Counted from the first letter of the stretch, positions 33,506 to 41,561 are shown. The stretch: DNA of 41,690 nt from an uncultured Pseudomonadota bacterium (GCA_937862865.1 CALMFJ010000087.1:1-41690), one strand, 5' to 3'. Numbers and translations: made by a program. The notes: generated by a model not told the origin, from the letters alone.

Positions 33506-35455
33506 TCAGCCAACTGCGATCATGCCTATTCTATAACAGCGAAGGCACCGTGATGCCTCCGTGATCGCCTCATCGGTCCGGAACCCTTCCTCGAACTCTT
33601 CGAACGTCCATTTCCTGACCTCGGGGGCCATATGCCGAAGCTTCATTCTCGGGTGGTCTCCCAGGAAACCGACATTCTCGTTCTTGTCGTAAACCTTGAG
33701 TTCACCGAAGAATTTCACGTATTTCTCGCTTTCCCTGGCCTTCGGCTTCTCGCCTCTCAAATACTCATCGATCTTCCAGGCTGCCCGCTTTCCGTTGCCG
33801 CATGCGCGGACGAGGACATCGGGGCCCGTTTCACAGTCGCCGGCCGAGAATATGCCGGGGATGTTGGTTGCGAACGTCTCCTGATCGACCAGAAAGGTGT
33901 TCCATTTTGTAATGGCAAAATCTTCTTTTTTCTCAAGGAACGACCAGTCGATGGCCTGACCGATAGCCGGTATCAGGATGTCGGTCTCGATCACAAACTC
34001 CGAGTTCGGGACGGGGACCGGTCTTCTCCGGCCGCTCGCGTCCGGTTCGCCGAGTTCCATCCGGATGCACTCGACGCCGACGACCTTGCCGTCCTTTTCC
34101 AGGATGCGCGACGGGTTGCACAGGTAGTGGAACTCAACGCCTTCTTCCTCCGCCTCGCGAATTTCGACGGGGTCGGCAGGCATTTCCTTTTTCGTCCTTC
34201 TGTACACAAGGTGCACGTCGGGCTTGCCGATACGGAACGATGAACGGACGCAGTCCATTGCAACGTTGCCGCCGCCGACAACGACGACCCTTTTCCCCTC
34301 GGGATACGGGTCTTTGCCGTTATTTATGTCGAGGAGATATTTTACGCCGGCGATGAACCCGCGGTAACCCGCATCTTCGCCGTTGACGCCCATAGGCTGC
34401 GATGTATGGGCGCCCACGCCGATAAAGACCGCATCGAAGTCCTTGCGGATCTGATCGAGGGTAATGTCCCTGCCCAGCTCGACACCATACTTCATGGTAA
34501 CGCCGAACGATTCGACGAACTTGCCCTCAACGTCGAGAACCGTCCTTGGCAGACGGTAATCGGGGATGCCGACCGCGGCCATTCCGCCCGGTTCGCCCAG
34601 CTTCTCGAAGACCGTGACGGGATAGCCCATCCGGGCGAGGTAATATGCGCAGGAAAGCCCGGCGGGGCCGGCGCCGATAACGGCAACCTTTTTCGATTTA
34701 TCTATCTTCGGCACGATGTCGCGCTTGACATCCTTATCGATCTCCCAGTCCGCCACAAACCTCTTGAGGCTTTTTATCGAAATAGCCTCATCGATGTTCG
34801 CACGCCGGCAGTTCGATTCGCAGGGCCGCACGCAAACCCGCCCTAAGGTGCCCGCCATGCAGGCGGCCTCGCGGACCTTTTTGAGCGATTCGGTCATCCT
34901 TCCTTCGCTTATCGCCTCGACGTACGCCGGGATATCGAGCTGCGACGGACAGACGCTCATGCACGGGGCGGTCACGGAGATCCTGTAATCGCCGGGTTTC
35001 GCCTTGCGCCCTTCGGCCACCGACCGGTCAAACTCCGTGCCGAAGAATTCCATGGCCTGAAGGAGCGGCACAAAACCGGTCTGCCCGATCTGGCACTTCG
35101 ACCCGTCCTTGATCTGGGCGGCAATGGTGCGTATCTTGTCGAGGTCTTCTTTTTTACCCTTGCCGTCGGCGATCCCCTGAAGCGTCCCCAGGATGACCTT
35201 GCTTCCTATCCTGCAAGGTATGCAGCGGCCGCAGGACTCTTTCTGCACGGCCTCGGCATACTTCACGGACATGTCGATAATATCCACGTTCTCGTCACAG
35301 AGGATAATACCGTCCCACCCCATGAACGCCTTTACGGGAAGACCATTCTCGAACTCTCCGGGGAGCTTGACCTTCGGGGCTTCGAAAGACTCGCGGGCCT
35401 TGCCCCTGTTGTCTGTTATCTCACCCTGCCAGGAACTAAAGATCACGTCAGCCAT
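33506..35455 (-). CDS. SfrB-like NuoF-N3/GltD fusion, electron-input subunit replacing NuoEF
   Basis: A 649-residue fusion in the place of nuoE-nuoF. Residues 1-150 match the C-terminal iron-sulfur part of NuoF: N3 ligands Cys75, Cys78, Cys81 in ESCGRCIPCRIG and Cys121 in KCQIGQ. The NuoF FMN/NADH Rossmann part is missing. Residues 160-240 form a GltD-type double [4Fe-4S] domain: Cys165, Cys169, Cys199, Cys208, Cys212, Cys216. Then come FAD-binding VAVIGAGPAGLSCAYYLA (257-274) and NAD(P)H-binding VVVVGGGNVAMD (390-401). LVYRRTKKEMPA (416-427) carries the arginine pair that binds the 2'-phosphate of NADPH in GltD and NfnB. A late CLRC pair is at 637-640. The opening VIFSSWQGEITDNRGKA matches what I recall of Geobacter SfrB. 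AAGG lies 6 nt before the ATG. Inferred role: NAD(P)H oxidation feeding NuoG. Confidence 0.88.
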   Translation of the reverse strand: MADVIFSSWQGEITDNRGKARESFEAPKVKLPGEFENGLPVKAFMGWDGIILCDENVDIIDMSVKYAEAVQKESCGRCIPCRIGSKVILGTLQGIADGKGKKEDLDKIRTIAAQIKDGSKCQIGQTGFVPLLQAMEFFGTEFDRSVAEGRKAKPGDYRISVTAPCMSVCPSQLDIPAYVEAISEGRMTESLKKVREAACMAGTLGRVCVRPCESNCRRANIDEAISIKSLKRFVADWEIDKDVKRDIVPKIDKSKKVAVIGAGPAGLSCAYYLARMGYPVTVFEKLGEPGGMAAVGIPDYRLPRTVLDVEGKFVESFGVTMKYGVELGRDITLDQIRKDFDAVFIGVGAHTSQPMGVNGEDAGYRGFIAGVKYLLDINNGKDPYPEGKRVVVVGGGNVAMDCVRSSFRIGKPDVHLVYRRTKKEMPADPVEIREAEEEGVEFHYLCNPSRILEKDGKVVGVECIRMELGEPDASGRRRPVPVPNSEFVIETDILIPAIGQAIDWSFLEKKEDFAITKWNTFLVDQETFATNIPGIFSAGDCETGPDVLVRACGNGKRAAWKIDEYLRGEKPKARESEKYVKFFGELKVYDKNENVGFLGDHPRMKLRHMAPEVRKWTFEEFEEGFRTDEAITEASRCLRCYRIGMIAVG

Positions 35456-35463
35456 AATCAACC

Positions 35464-36636
35464 TTATTTATCTATTTCGCCGAGGACTATGTCGATGCTG
35501 CCTATCGCTGCGACAACGTCGGCGACCAGCGATCCATGGATCATCTTCGATATCGAGCCGAGGTTCAAAAATGAAGGCGGGCGGATCCTCACGCGGTAGG
35601 GATTCTCCGTACCGTCGCTCACGATGTAGAACCCGAGCTCACCTTTCGATGACTCTATGGAGGCATACGCCTCACCCTTAGGCGGCCTGAAGCCGTCCGT
35701 CATCAACTTGAAATGGCGGATAAGCGCCGCCATGTCCTGCGCCACCTCTTCCTTTTCCGGGGGGACGTACGCCGGGGCATCCGCCTTGATCGGCCCTTCG
35801 GGAAGCTTGTCGATCGCCTGCTGCACTATCCGTATCGACTGCCTCATCTCTTTAAGCCTCACGAGGTACCGGTCGTACACGTCACCCTTCGTTCCGAGAG
35901 GTATCTCGAAATCGAAGTCTTCATAACTGGAGTACGGATAGGCCTTGCGGACGTCGTAGTAGACGCCGGAGGCACGGAGCACAGGTCCCGTTACGCCGTA
36001 CGTGATCGCGTCATCGGCGCTCAAGGGACATACGCCTTTTAAACGTCCTTTCCATATCACGTTCTCTGTGAGCAGGGTCTCGTATTCGTCTATCCTGCCC
36101 GGAAGCTCTTTTATCAGCGCCTGCGCCTCGGCAAGGAAACCTTCCGGAAGCTCTTCGCGCAGGCCCCCAAAACGTATATAATCGGGCATCAGCCGTGCGC
36201 CCGAGACCTTTTCCAGGAGCTTCAGGCACGATTCCCTTTCACGGAACCCGTAGAAGAGCACCGTCATGGCGCCCATGTCGAGGGCGTGGGTCGACACCCA
36301 CAGGAGGTGCGCGGCAATCCGCTGCAGCTCGCTCAGCATGACCCGGATGTACTGGGCCCGCTTCGGGATCTCGACGCCGATAAGTTTCTCGACAGCGAGG
36401 CAGTAGGCGAGGTTGTTGGACATGCCGCTCGTGTAGTCCAGCCTGTCGGTCAGCGGCTGGCCCTGCCAGTACGTCCTGTTCTCGAAGATCTTTTCTATCC
36501 CGCGGTGGAGGTACCCGATGTCAGGGGTACTTGAAACGATCGTCTCGCCGTCGAGCTCAAGGACCACCCTCAGAACCCCGTGCGTTGCCGGGTGCTGAGG
36601 CCCCATGTTGATAGTCATGTACTTTGTGTCAGCCAT
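35464..36636 (-). CDS. nuoD: Complex I subunit NuoD (49-kDa homologue)
   Basis: Quinone-site subunit related to the large subunit of [NiFe] hydrogenases, 390 residues and not fused to NuoC. INMGPQHPATHGVLR holds the quinone-contacting His region. DIGYLHRGIEKIFE, DYTSGMSNNLAY and RPPSFLNLGS are all present. The nickel-site cysteines of hydrogenases are absent, as expected. The ATG follows the nuoC stop with no gap; the next gene begins 8 nt downstream. Confidence 0.96.
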   Translation of the reverse strand: MADTKYMTINMGPQHPATHGVLRVVLELDGETIVSSTPDIGYLHRGIEKIFENRTYWQGQPLTDRLDYTSGMSNNLAYCLAVEKLIGVEIPKRAQYIRVMLSELQRIAAHLLWVSTHALDMGAMTVLFYGFRERESCLKLLEKVSGARLMPDYIRFGGLREELPEGFLAEAQALIKELPGRIDEYETLLTENVIWKGRLKGVCPLSADDAITYGVTGPVLRASGVYYDVRKAYPYSSYEDFDFEIPLGTKGDVYDRYLVRLKEMRQSIRIVQQAIDKLPEGPIKADAPAYVPPEKEEVAQDMAALIRHFKLMTDGFRPPKGEAYASIESSKGELGFYIVSDGTENPYRVRIRPPSFLNLGSISKMIHGSLVADVVAAIGSIDIVLGEIDK

Positions 36637-37128
36637 TTATGCCTTCTCCAGGTCCACCACGAAACGCTTGTCGAAATCCTTGCCTTCGAGGGGAAACTCC
36701 TTGCGCAGGGGATGGCCCTCGAAGTCGTCGGGGTTATAGATCCTGCGCAGGTCGGGATGGTTAGCGAACGGCACGCCGAACATGTCATAGATCTCCCTTT
36801 CGAGGAAATCGGCAGCAGGCCACAGGTCGCTTGCCGTCTCTATGCCTTCGTCGCCGCATCTCGTCTTCACCGTGATCCGTGCGTTTGTCTTCTGTGAGCG
36901 GAGGATGTACACGATCTCGAATCGCTCTTCCCCGTCATTACGATCGATAGCAAACATGTCGACGAGCATGTTGAAACCAAGGTCGCGGTCATATCTGCAA
37001 TGATCGAGGGTCTCACGGATGGTAGCCTTGTCGACCATTGCGCTCGGCTCGCCGGGAGGTGCCGGTACGATCGTTATCCCGTCGGCCTTGCCGGAGAGTA
37101 TATCCAAATATTCTTTATTATCGCTCAT
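36637..37128 (-). CDS. nuoC: Complex I subunit NuoC (30-kDa homologue)
   Basis: Peripheral-arm structural subunit, 163 residues. The signature region [41 protein letters not shown] is complete. The start at 37128 overlaps the nuoB stop as ATGA; longer reading upstream is just the nuoB antiframe and is rejected. Confidence 0.94.
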   Translation of the reverse strand: MSDNKEYLDILSGKADGITIVPAPPGEPSAMVDKATIRETLDHCRYDRDLGFNMLVDMFAIDRNDGEERFEIVYILRSQKTNARITVKTRCGDEGIETASDLWPAADFLEREIYDMFGVPFANHPDLRRIYNPDDFEGHPLRKEFPLEGKDFDKRFVVDLEKA

Positions 37129-37619
37129 GCGCTCTTCCCGGACAGTGATATCAAAGGCCTGTCTTTGATGGTCTCTTTCTGGATCTTTTTCTGCAGCTCT
37201 ATAATACCGGCCAGCAATGCCTCCGGCCGCGGAGGACATCCGGGGATGTACACGTCGACGGGGATTATCTGGTCGACCCCCTGAACGACGCTGTACGACC
37301 TGAAGATGCCGCCCGATGACGCGCAGGCGCCGTACGCGATGACCCATTTCGGGTTCGGCATCTGCTCATAGATCCTGCGTACAACGGGGGCCATCTTCTT
37401 CGACAGCGTTCCGGCCACGATCATAAGGTCTGACTGCCTGGGCGACGGGCGGAAAACCTCCGCGCCAAACCGGGCGATATCATATTCCGCGCAGCTTGCG
37501 ACCATCATTTCGAGGGCGCAGCAGGCAAGGCCGAACGTGACGGGGAAAAGAGAATTTTTTCGGCCCCAGTTGATGAGCCAGTCAACGGTCGATACCAGTA
37601 CGTTATTTTCTATTCCCAT
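37125..37619 (-). CDS. nuoB: Complex I subunit NuoB (cluster N2)
   Basis: Carries the terminal [4Fe-4S] cluster N2 that reduces quinone, 164 residues. Ligands are visible as the tandem Cys pair in LACCALEMM, the Cys in GACASSGG and the Cys in PGCPPRPE. The start at 37619 overlaps nuoA by 10 nt. [19 protein letters not shown] and [14 protein letters not shown] are typical. Confidence 0.96.
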   Translation of the reverse strand: MGIENNVLVSTVDWLINWGRKNSLFPVTFGLACCALEMMVASCAEYDIARFGAEVFRPSPRQSDLMIVAGTLSKKMAPVVRRIYEQMPNPKWVIAYGACASSGGIFRSYSVVQGVDQIIPVDVYIPGCPPRPEALLAGIIELQKKIQKETIKDRPLISLSGKSA

Positions 37620-37963
37620 TCCAATGCACCTTTTTTCCAGATATAGATATATCCAACGAAAAGAATGAACACAAAGATGAGCATCTCTATGAAGCCGAAG
37701 AGCCCGAGCCTCCGGGTGATCACCGCCCACGGGTACAGGAAAATGATTTCAATGTCGAACACGAGAAAGAGCATGGCGACGATGTAATAACGGATGGTCA
37801 TTATCCTGCGGGTCGGTCCGCTTGTTGTCATGCCGCATTCATAGGGGGCAAGTTTTGTTCTGGATTTCGTCCTGTGCCCGAGAAAATGTGAAAAACCGAT
37901 TATGACGGCGGCAATAATCCCGGCAAGGCAGAACATGACAAAGATCGCTACATATTCGAGCAT
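37610..37963 (-). CDS. nuoA: Complex I subunit NuoA
   Basis: Three-helix membrane subunit, 117 residues, first gene of the operon. The signature [10 protein letters not shown] with the Cys of the TM1-2 loop is present, then [28 protein letters not shown] lies 8 nt before the ATG. The 5' leader is estimated at about 90 nt from the predicted start of transcription. Confidence 0.95.
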   Translation of the reverse strand: MLEYVAIFVMFCLAGIIAAVIIGFSHFLGHRTKSRTKLAPYECGMTTSGPTRRIMTIRYYIVAMLFLVFDIEIIFLYPWAVITRRLGLFGFIEMLIFVFILFVGYIYIWKKGALEWE

Positions 37964-38032
37964 GTCTCAGATCCTCTTAAGAAGTCGCTGCGTATTATCC
38001 AAAATGACGAAAAGGGAACTTTCCGGGTCACT

Positions 38033-38050
38033 TTGTTCACAATTTCACAA
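38033..38050. promoter_or_regulatory. Possible Rex-type operator at the nuo promoter
   Basis: An 18-bp imperfect palindrome, TTGTTCACAATTTCACAA. It keeps both outer TTGT and ACAA blocks at the 10-nt spacing of the Rex consensus TTGTGAN6TCACAA. One half is a perfect TCACAA; the other is TTGTTC. It lies just downstream of the predicted -10 box, where a bound repressor would block initiation. Rex itself is not in the window. Confidence 0.4.
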
Positions 38051-38058
38051 TGCGAAAC

Positions 38059-38086
38059 TTTATCTTAATTTCAACGGCCTTGTCAA
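38059..38086 (-). promoter_or_regulatory. Candidate nuo operon promoter
   Basis: On the minus strand TTGACA (38081-38086), 16 nt, GATAAA (38059-38064). The -35 is perfect and the -10 is 4/6. It is the best promoter in the 236-bp gap between the transglycosylase gene and nuoA. Confidence 0.5.
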
Positions 38087-38199
38087 TCAGAAAAATCGGA
38101 ATATTTGCATTTTCCGCAGGGGAACCGCAACCGGCCGGAAGCCTGCCTTTATCCTGACAATACAGGGAAGATCCGATAGTTACAAAGCTATTGCCCGGA

Positions 38200-39249
38200 T
38201 CACTGGCACTGGATGTAATTGTACGATCTCATTTTTTTTATGAAGGAATCTTTCCTTTCCGCCGGCACGTTCACCCTGTATATGCCTTTCGGGAGCCTGT
38301 ATTTTTTCAAATGAAGGTTGTTGAGCCGGTACGTCCGGTACGACACGTCCATGCCCTTTGCCAGGATGCCCGAATCGAAATCACGCCCCGCTTCGATAAC
38401 GACTTCCGAAAACAGGGCCGGGCGGTACAGCTCCTTGTCCTCGATGCGGAACCCGTACCGTTCCTTGTTCGCAATGATCTCCTTGAGCGCCAGTATCCTG
38501 AAAACGTACCTTTCCGTCTCTTCGGGAAGGTACATGTCGAAAAAATCGCGCGTCGACTGATTATCGATGGCCTCACGCACCCTCCCGGGACCGGCATTGT
38601 AGGCTGCCATTGCGAGCAGCCAGTCGCCGAGCTGGCCGTTGAGCTTCTTAAGATGCGCAAGCGCCGAACGGGTGGACCTCTTCATATTGTACCGCTCATC
38701 CACGGTGTCATTCACGACGAGGCCCTCCATTTTGCCCGTCTCTTTCATGAACTGCCACATTCCCCCCGCACTCGCCCGGGAGACCGCCCGGGGGTTCAGG
38801 TAGCTTTCCGTCACCGCGACGTAGACGAGATCGGCAGGGACGCCCGCGCGATTGACCTCTTCCGACATCATCGGCAGGTATTTATAGTAACGCTTTATGA
38901 CGATCGTAAGGAGCCCCCTGTTCTCGAGGAGCTGGAACAACTCGCGCTCGAAGCGTTCCCGGATGTCTCCGCGAAAGATCGGGACCTTTTTGTCGCACAG
39001 GACCAGGTTGTCGGGCATGGCGTCGAGATTGAAAATATCTGCCTGCCTCTGGAGCCTCAAGACATCCTTCTCCAGATCACCTATTCTTTTATCGACAGGC
39101 TGGGCACCTTTCCGCGGGGCACTCTGGGCACCGAGGATGCCCGCACCGGCAAGGAGCACCATTGCAAGACATCCGATGACCGCCGCGCCAACAAAAAACC
39201 GCCCCGGCTTTACCGCGGCGGGCAAGAATTTGGACCTGGCGTATTTCAC
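38200..39249 (-). CDS. MltD-like membrane-bound lytic transglycosylase
   Basis: Cleaves peptidoglycan glycan strands to 1,6-anhydro ends; acts in the periplasm. The 349-residue protein has an N-terminal membrane anchor (about 18-40), a short coiled segment (52-72) and an SLT domain. The catalytic Glu148 is in AVTESYLNPRAVSRASAGGMWQFM, and AYNAGPGRVREAI is the second family motif. LysM repeats seen in MltD are absent; the C-terminal 60 residues are unassigned. The start is a GTG whose GTGA overlaps the stop of the coiled-coil gene, with AGGGAAG just upstream. It is likely in one transcript with the coiled-coil and DedA genes. Confidence 0.88.
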   Translation of the reverse strand: MKYARSKFLPAAVKPGRFFVGAAVIGCLAMVLLAGAGILGAQSAPRKGAQPVDKRIGDLEKDVLRLQRQADIFNLDAMPDNLVLCDKKVPIFRGDIRERFERELFQLLENRGLLTIVIKRYYKYLPMMSEEVNRAGVPADLVYVAVTESYLNPRAVSRASAGGMWQFMKETGKMEGLVVNDTVDERYNMKRSTRSALAHLKKLNGQLGDWLLAMAAYNAGPGRVREAIDNQSTRDFFDMYLPEETERYVFRILALKEIIANKERYGFRIEDKELYRPALFSEVVIEAGRDFDSGILAKGMDVSYRTYRLNNLHLKKYRLPKGIYRVNVPAERKDSFIKKMRSYNYIQCQ

Positions 39250-39470
39250 GATTCTTCCCTCACCATTTTTGTCAGGATCGATATCCTGTTTGCCATGCGT
39301 TCGATCACGCGCTTCATCTCGGTCTGCACGGCTGCCAGGTTATCGTATTTCTTCCGGTAGACGGACTCTATCTCCTGTTTCCAGTGATCGAGTATCTCAA
39401 TTTCCTTCTTATTCATCTCGACGTCGAACTTCTTGCGGAGCTCCCGCAGCATTTTTTCGTTAATCTCCAT
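39246..39470 (-). CDS. Small coiled-coil protein, unknown function
   Basis: A 74-residue, highly charged protein rich in Glu, Lys, Arg and hydrophobic heptad positions (EMKRVIERMANRISILTKMV), predicted to be one long helix or coiled coil. No signal peptide. It starts inside the last codons of the dedA gene (11-nt overlap) and ends overlapping the GTG of the transglycosylase gene, so its translation is coupled to both. It may be an adaptor between the two membrane proteins, but this is inference from position only. Confidence 0.7.
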   Translation of the reverse strand: MEINEKMLRELRKKFDVEMNKKEIEILDHWKQEIESVYRKKYDNLAAVQTEMKRVIERMANRISILTKMVREES

Positions 39471-40032
39471 AGGTCTCCTTCTCTTTCTTGCTCATGATGT
39501 ACCGGTAAATGAGAATAAGCAGCACAACGAGGCCCAGGACAACCGGTATGATTATCTTTTCATACTGCTTGATATCATCGACAAAGACGAGGACAACGCG
39601 CCCAAAAAGATATCCGATTATCCCGACGAGAATGCTCCAGCATACCGAGTTGAGAATGCTGTACATGAAAAACCTGCCGGCTTTCATGTTCGTGCAGCCG
39701 AGGAGGATCAGAACAACGGCCCTGACCCCGACGAGAAAACGGATAATAAAGATAATGAAATTCCCATAGTGTTTGATGATCTTGTTCGCAAGCGGCACCC
39801 TGTGCTTTATAAATTCGAACCGCTCGATGATGGTCTTGCCAAAGCGCCTGCCGATCCAGAAGAATGTACAATCCCCTGCCAGGGTGCCGGCAAAGGCGTA
39901 GAACATGACCATCAGGATATTCATGTATCCCAGGCGGGAGAAGATCCCCCCCAGAAGCACCGTGGTCTCGCCTTCAAGGAACGTACCGATGAATATGCCT
40001 ATATATCCATATTTGGCGATGTACGCTTCCAT
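39460..40032 (-). CDS. DedA family membrane protein
   Basis: A 190-residue DedA/SNARE-associated family membrane protein. Several members translocate undecaprenyl phosphate or other lipids across the inner membrane. FLEGETTVLLGG carries the conserved membrane-embedded Glu pair, and RFLVGVRAVVLILLGCTNM is the conserved Arg-rich re-entrant region (normally FxPxxR...G). WSILVGIIGYLFG follows. A lipid-carrier role would fit a cell-wall neighbourhood with the transglycosylase. It starts at the ATG at 40032 and is preceded by a 160-bp gap holding a heptamer array. Confidence 0.87.
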   Translation of the reverse strand: MEAYIAKYGYIGIFIGTFLEGETTVLLGGIFSRLGYMNILMVMFYAFAGTLAGDCTFFWIGRRFGKTIIERFEFIKHRVPLANKIIKHYGNFIIFIIRFLVGVRAVVLILLGCTNMKAGRFFMYSILNSVCWSILVGIIGYLFGRVVLVFVDDIKQYEKIIIPVVLGLVVLLILIYRYIMSKKEKETYGD

Positions 40033-40147
40033 GATTTATCCGGTCCGGCCCTCAAGAGAGACAAGGCGGCCGGCCTTCGGGGTATTGTACCTCCTTTTTT
40101 GGTTTTCATTGTATAAAGATTATCACGGAATGGTCAAGGATAATAGG

Positions 40148-40202
40148 CTATGGGCGATGGGCTATGGGAAAAGGCCTATTGCCCATCGCCCATCACCCAT
40201 CG
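40148..40202. repeat. Heptamer hairpin array overlapping the end of tatC
   Basis: The left arm (40148-40168) is CTATGGG, CGATGGG, CTATGGG. The right arm (40175-40202) is CCTATTG, CCCATCG, CCCATCA, CCCATCG. The arms face each other across 6 nt and can form a long stem. The tatC stop codon (40193-40195) lies in the right arm, so its last residues (GDG) are written by the repeat. Confidence 0.85.
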
Positions 40203-40897
40203 CCTTTCTTTTGCACCATTTTTACAAGGATTATCCCAATCTCATAAAAAATATACATCGGCACGGCAAGGAGCATCAGGTTATAGACATCGGGCGTAGG
40301 GGTTATGAGGGCGGAAGCGATGACGATACCGAGGATCGCATATCTGCGGGTGCGCACAAGCATGCCCGATTTGACGATGCCCAATTTTCCCAGTGCAAGA
40401 AGGATGAGGGGAACTTCAAACGTGGCCCCGAACGCAAATATCATCATCGAGCAGAACGTGATATACCGGTCCATCGATATCATGGCTTTTACAAGGGCGC
40501 TTTCATAACCCGCGACGAGGAATTTCACGCCGGACGGGAGGACGATGAAATAGCAGAAAACGGCCCCGCCATAAAAGAGCACCGTTGCGGCGAATACGAG
40601 AAGCCACCCGTAGGCCTTCTTCATGCGGTACAGGTCTTTCAATTCATTCCAGGCCAGAAAGAAAACAAAGGGGAGTGCGAAGAAGACGCCCGCGAAGAGG
40701 GCAAGCTTCATACTGCTGAAAAATACCTCCTGGACGGCTAAATAATACAGCCTGACGCCCGTTGCCCTGATCATCAGGCAAAGTATGTGCCGCGAGAAGA
40801 TAAAACCAGCGGTCCCTGCCAGCCCGATAAATACGAGAGACCTGAGGATCACCCGCCGGGCCCCTGTCAGGGCGGTTATGATGGTTTCGCGCTGCAT
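40193..40897 (-). CDS. tatC: TatC-like translocase subunit, divergent
   Basis: Six-helix membrane protein of the TatC family, 234 residues. TatC binds twin-arginine signal peptides in the inner membrane. Family motifs kept are FFSSMKLALFAG, FGATFEVPL (the E170 region) and ITPTPDVYNLMLLAVPMYIFYEIGI (the D211 region). By alignment to E. coli TatC from memory, the two glutamates that contact the twin arginines are missing: E15 of HLxELR is Gly in TALTGARR, and E103 of KHERR is Lys in YRMKKAY. The C-terminus ends in repeat DNA. The start overlaps the DUF502 gene by 22 nt. No tatA or tatB is seen. It may be a divergent TatC or a paralogue with another role. Confidence 0.75.
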   Translation of the reverse strand: MQRETIITALTGARRVILRSLVFIGLAGTAGFIFSRHILCLMIRATGVRLYYLAVQEVFFSSMKLALFAGVFFALPFVFFLAWNELKDLYRMKKAYGWLLVFAATVLFYGGAVFCYFIVLPSGVKFLVAGYESALVKAMISMDRYITFCSMMIFAFGATFEVPLILLALGKLGIVKSGMLVRTRRYAILGIVIASALITPTPDVYNLMLLAVPMYIFYEIGIILVKMVQKKGDG

Positions 40898-41493
40898 CGG
40901 AACCCGCTTCGGGATGTTCCCAGCGAGATAATGTATTTCAAGGCGTCGTCCGTTGCCATGTCGAGAAATAAAAGTTCAGCCTCGGGGGCGAAGATGATAT
41001 ACCCCGAGGTCGGGTTCGGGGTGGTCGGCACAAAGACCGAGCAATGGCACACCCCGTTCACATCCACGCGATTGGTGACAAGGCCTATTGCATATCTTCC
41101 CTTGAAGGGAAACTCGATGAGGACGACTTCTTGAAAGGATTTTATCCTATCCGAGGAAAAGGCTTCGGTCATGTCTTTTACCGACCCGTAGATGCTTTTA
41201 ATGATCGGGATCTTTGCGACGACCCTTTCCCCCCGGGTAAAAACGGTCTTACCGAAGTAGTTTGAAACAAAGAGGCCCGTAAGATAGGTGATGACGATGA
41301 AGATCAGGAACGCGGTCCCCGTCACATACACCTCCCGCTGAAACACCTGAAAGAAAAGGTTCCTCAGCGCAGGCCCGATAAAATTCTCGATAAACGCCAC
41401 AACGACGTAAATGATATACGCCGTGACAATGACCGGGATAAGGACAAGAAGCCCGGTGATGAATTTTTTCTTCAGATGCTTACCAAGGGGCAT
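40876..41493 (-). CDS. DUF502 family membrane protein
   Basis: A 205-residue protein with two N-terminal helices (about 10-35 and 55-80) and a soluble C-terminal domain. Family markers are KKKFITGLLVLIPVIVTAYIIYV, the GERVVAKIPIIKSIYGSVKD motif, and PTTPNPTSGYIIF. DUF502 proteins are widespread and of unknown function. I use the ATG at 41493; in-frame sequence further upstream is repeat DNA, so a longer N-terminus is unlikely. The Shine-Dalgarno is poor. It shares 22 nt with tatC and is probably co-expressed with it. Confidence 0.88.
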   Translation of the reverse strand: MPLGKHLKKKFITGLLVLIPVIVTAYIIYVVVAFIENFIGPALRNLFFQVFQREVYVTGTAFLIFIVITYLTGLFVSNYFGKTVFTRGERVVAKIPIIKSIYGSVKDMTEAFSSDRIKSFQEVVLIEFPFKGRYAIGLVTNRVDVNGVCHCSVFVPTTPNPTSGYIIFAPEAELLFLDMATDDALKYIISLGTSRSGFRCSAKPS

Positions 41494-41532
41494 GGTGGGA
41501 AAATAGTAACATGAAAACAGGACAAAAAAAAC

Positions 41533-41561
41533 CGTAAGGCGTGAGAGCGTAAGGCGTAAGG
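41533..41561. repeat. Short heptamer array upstream of the DUF502 gene
   Basis: CGTAAGG, CGTGAGAG, CGTAAGG, CGTAAGG: three identical units and one 8-bp unit. It resembles the reverse complement of 5065-5093 and, like it, is close to a REP-like element. Confidence 0.7.

Noticed and set aside
33493-33513. TTG start for NuoG adding seven residues
   Set aside because: The ATG at 33492 has AAAAGGG at normal spacing and the family sequence begins right there.
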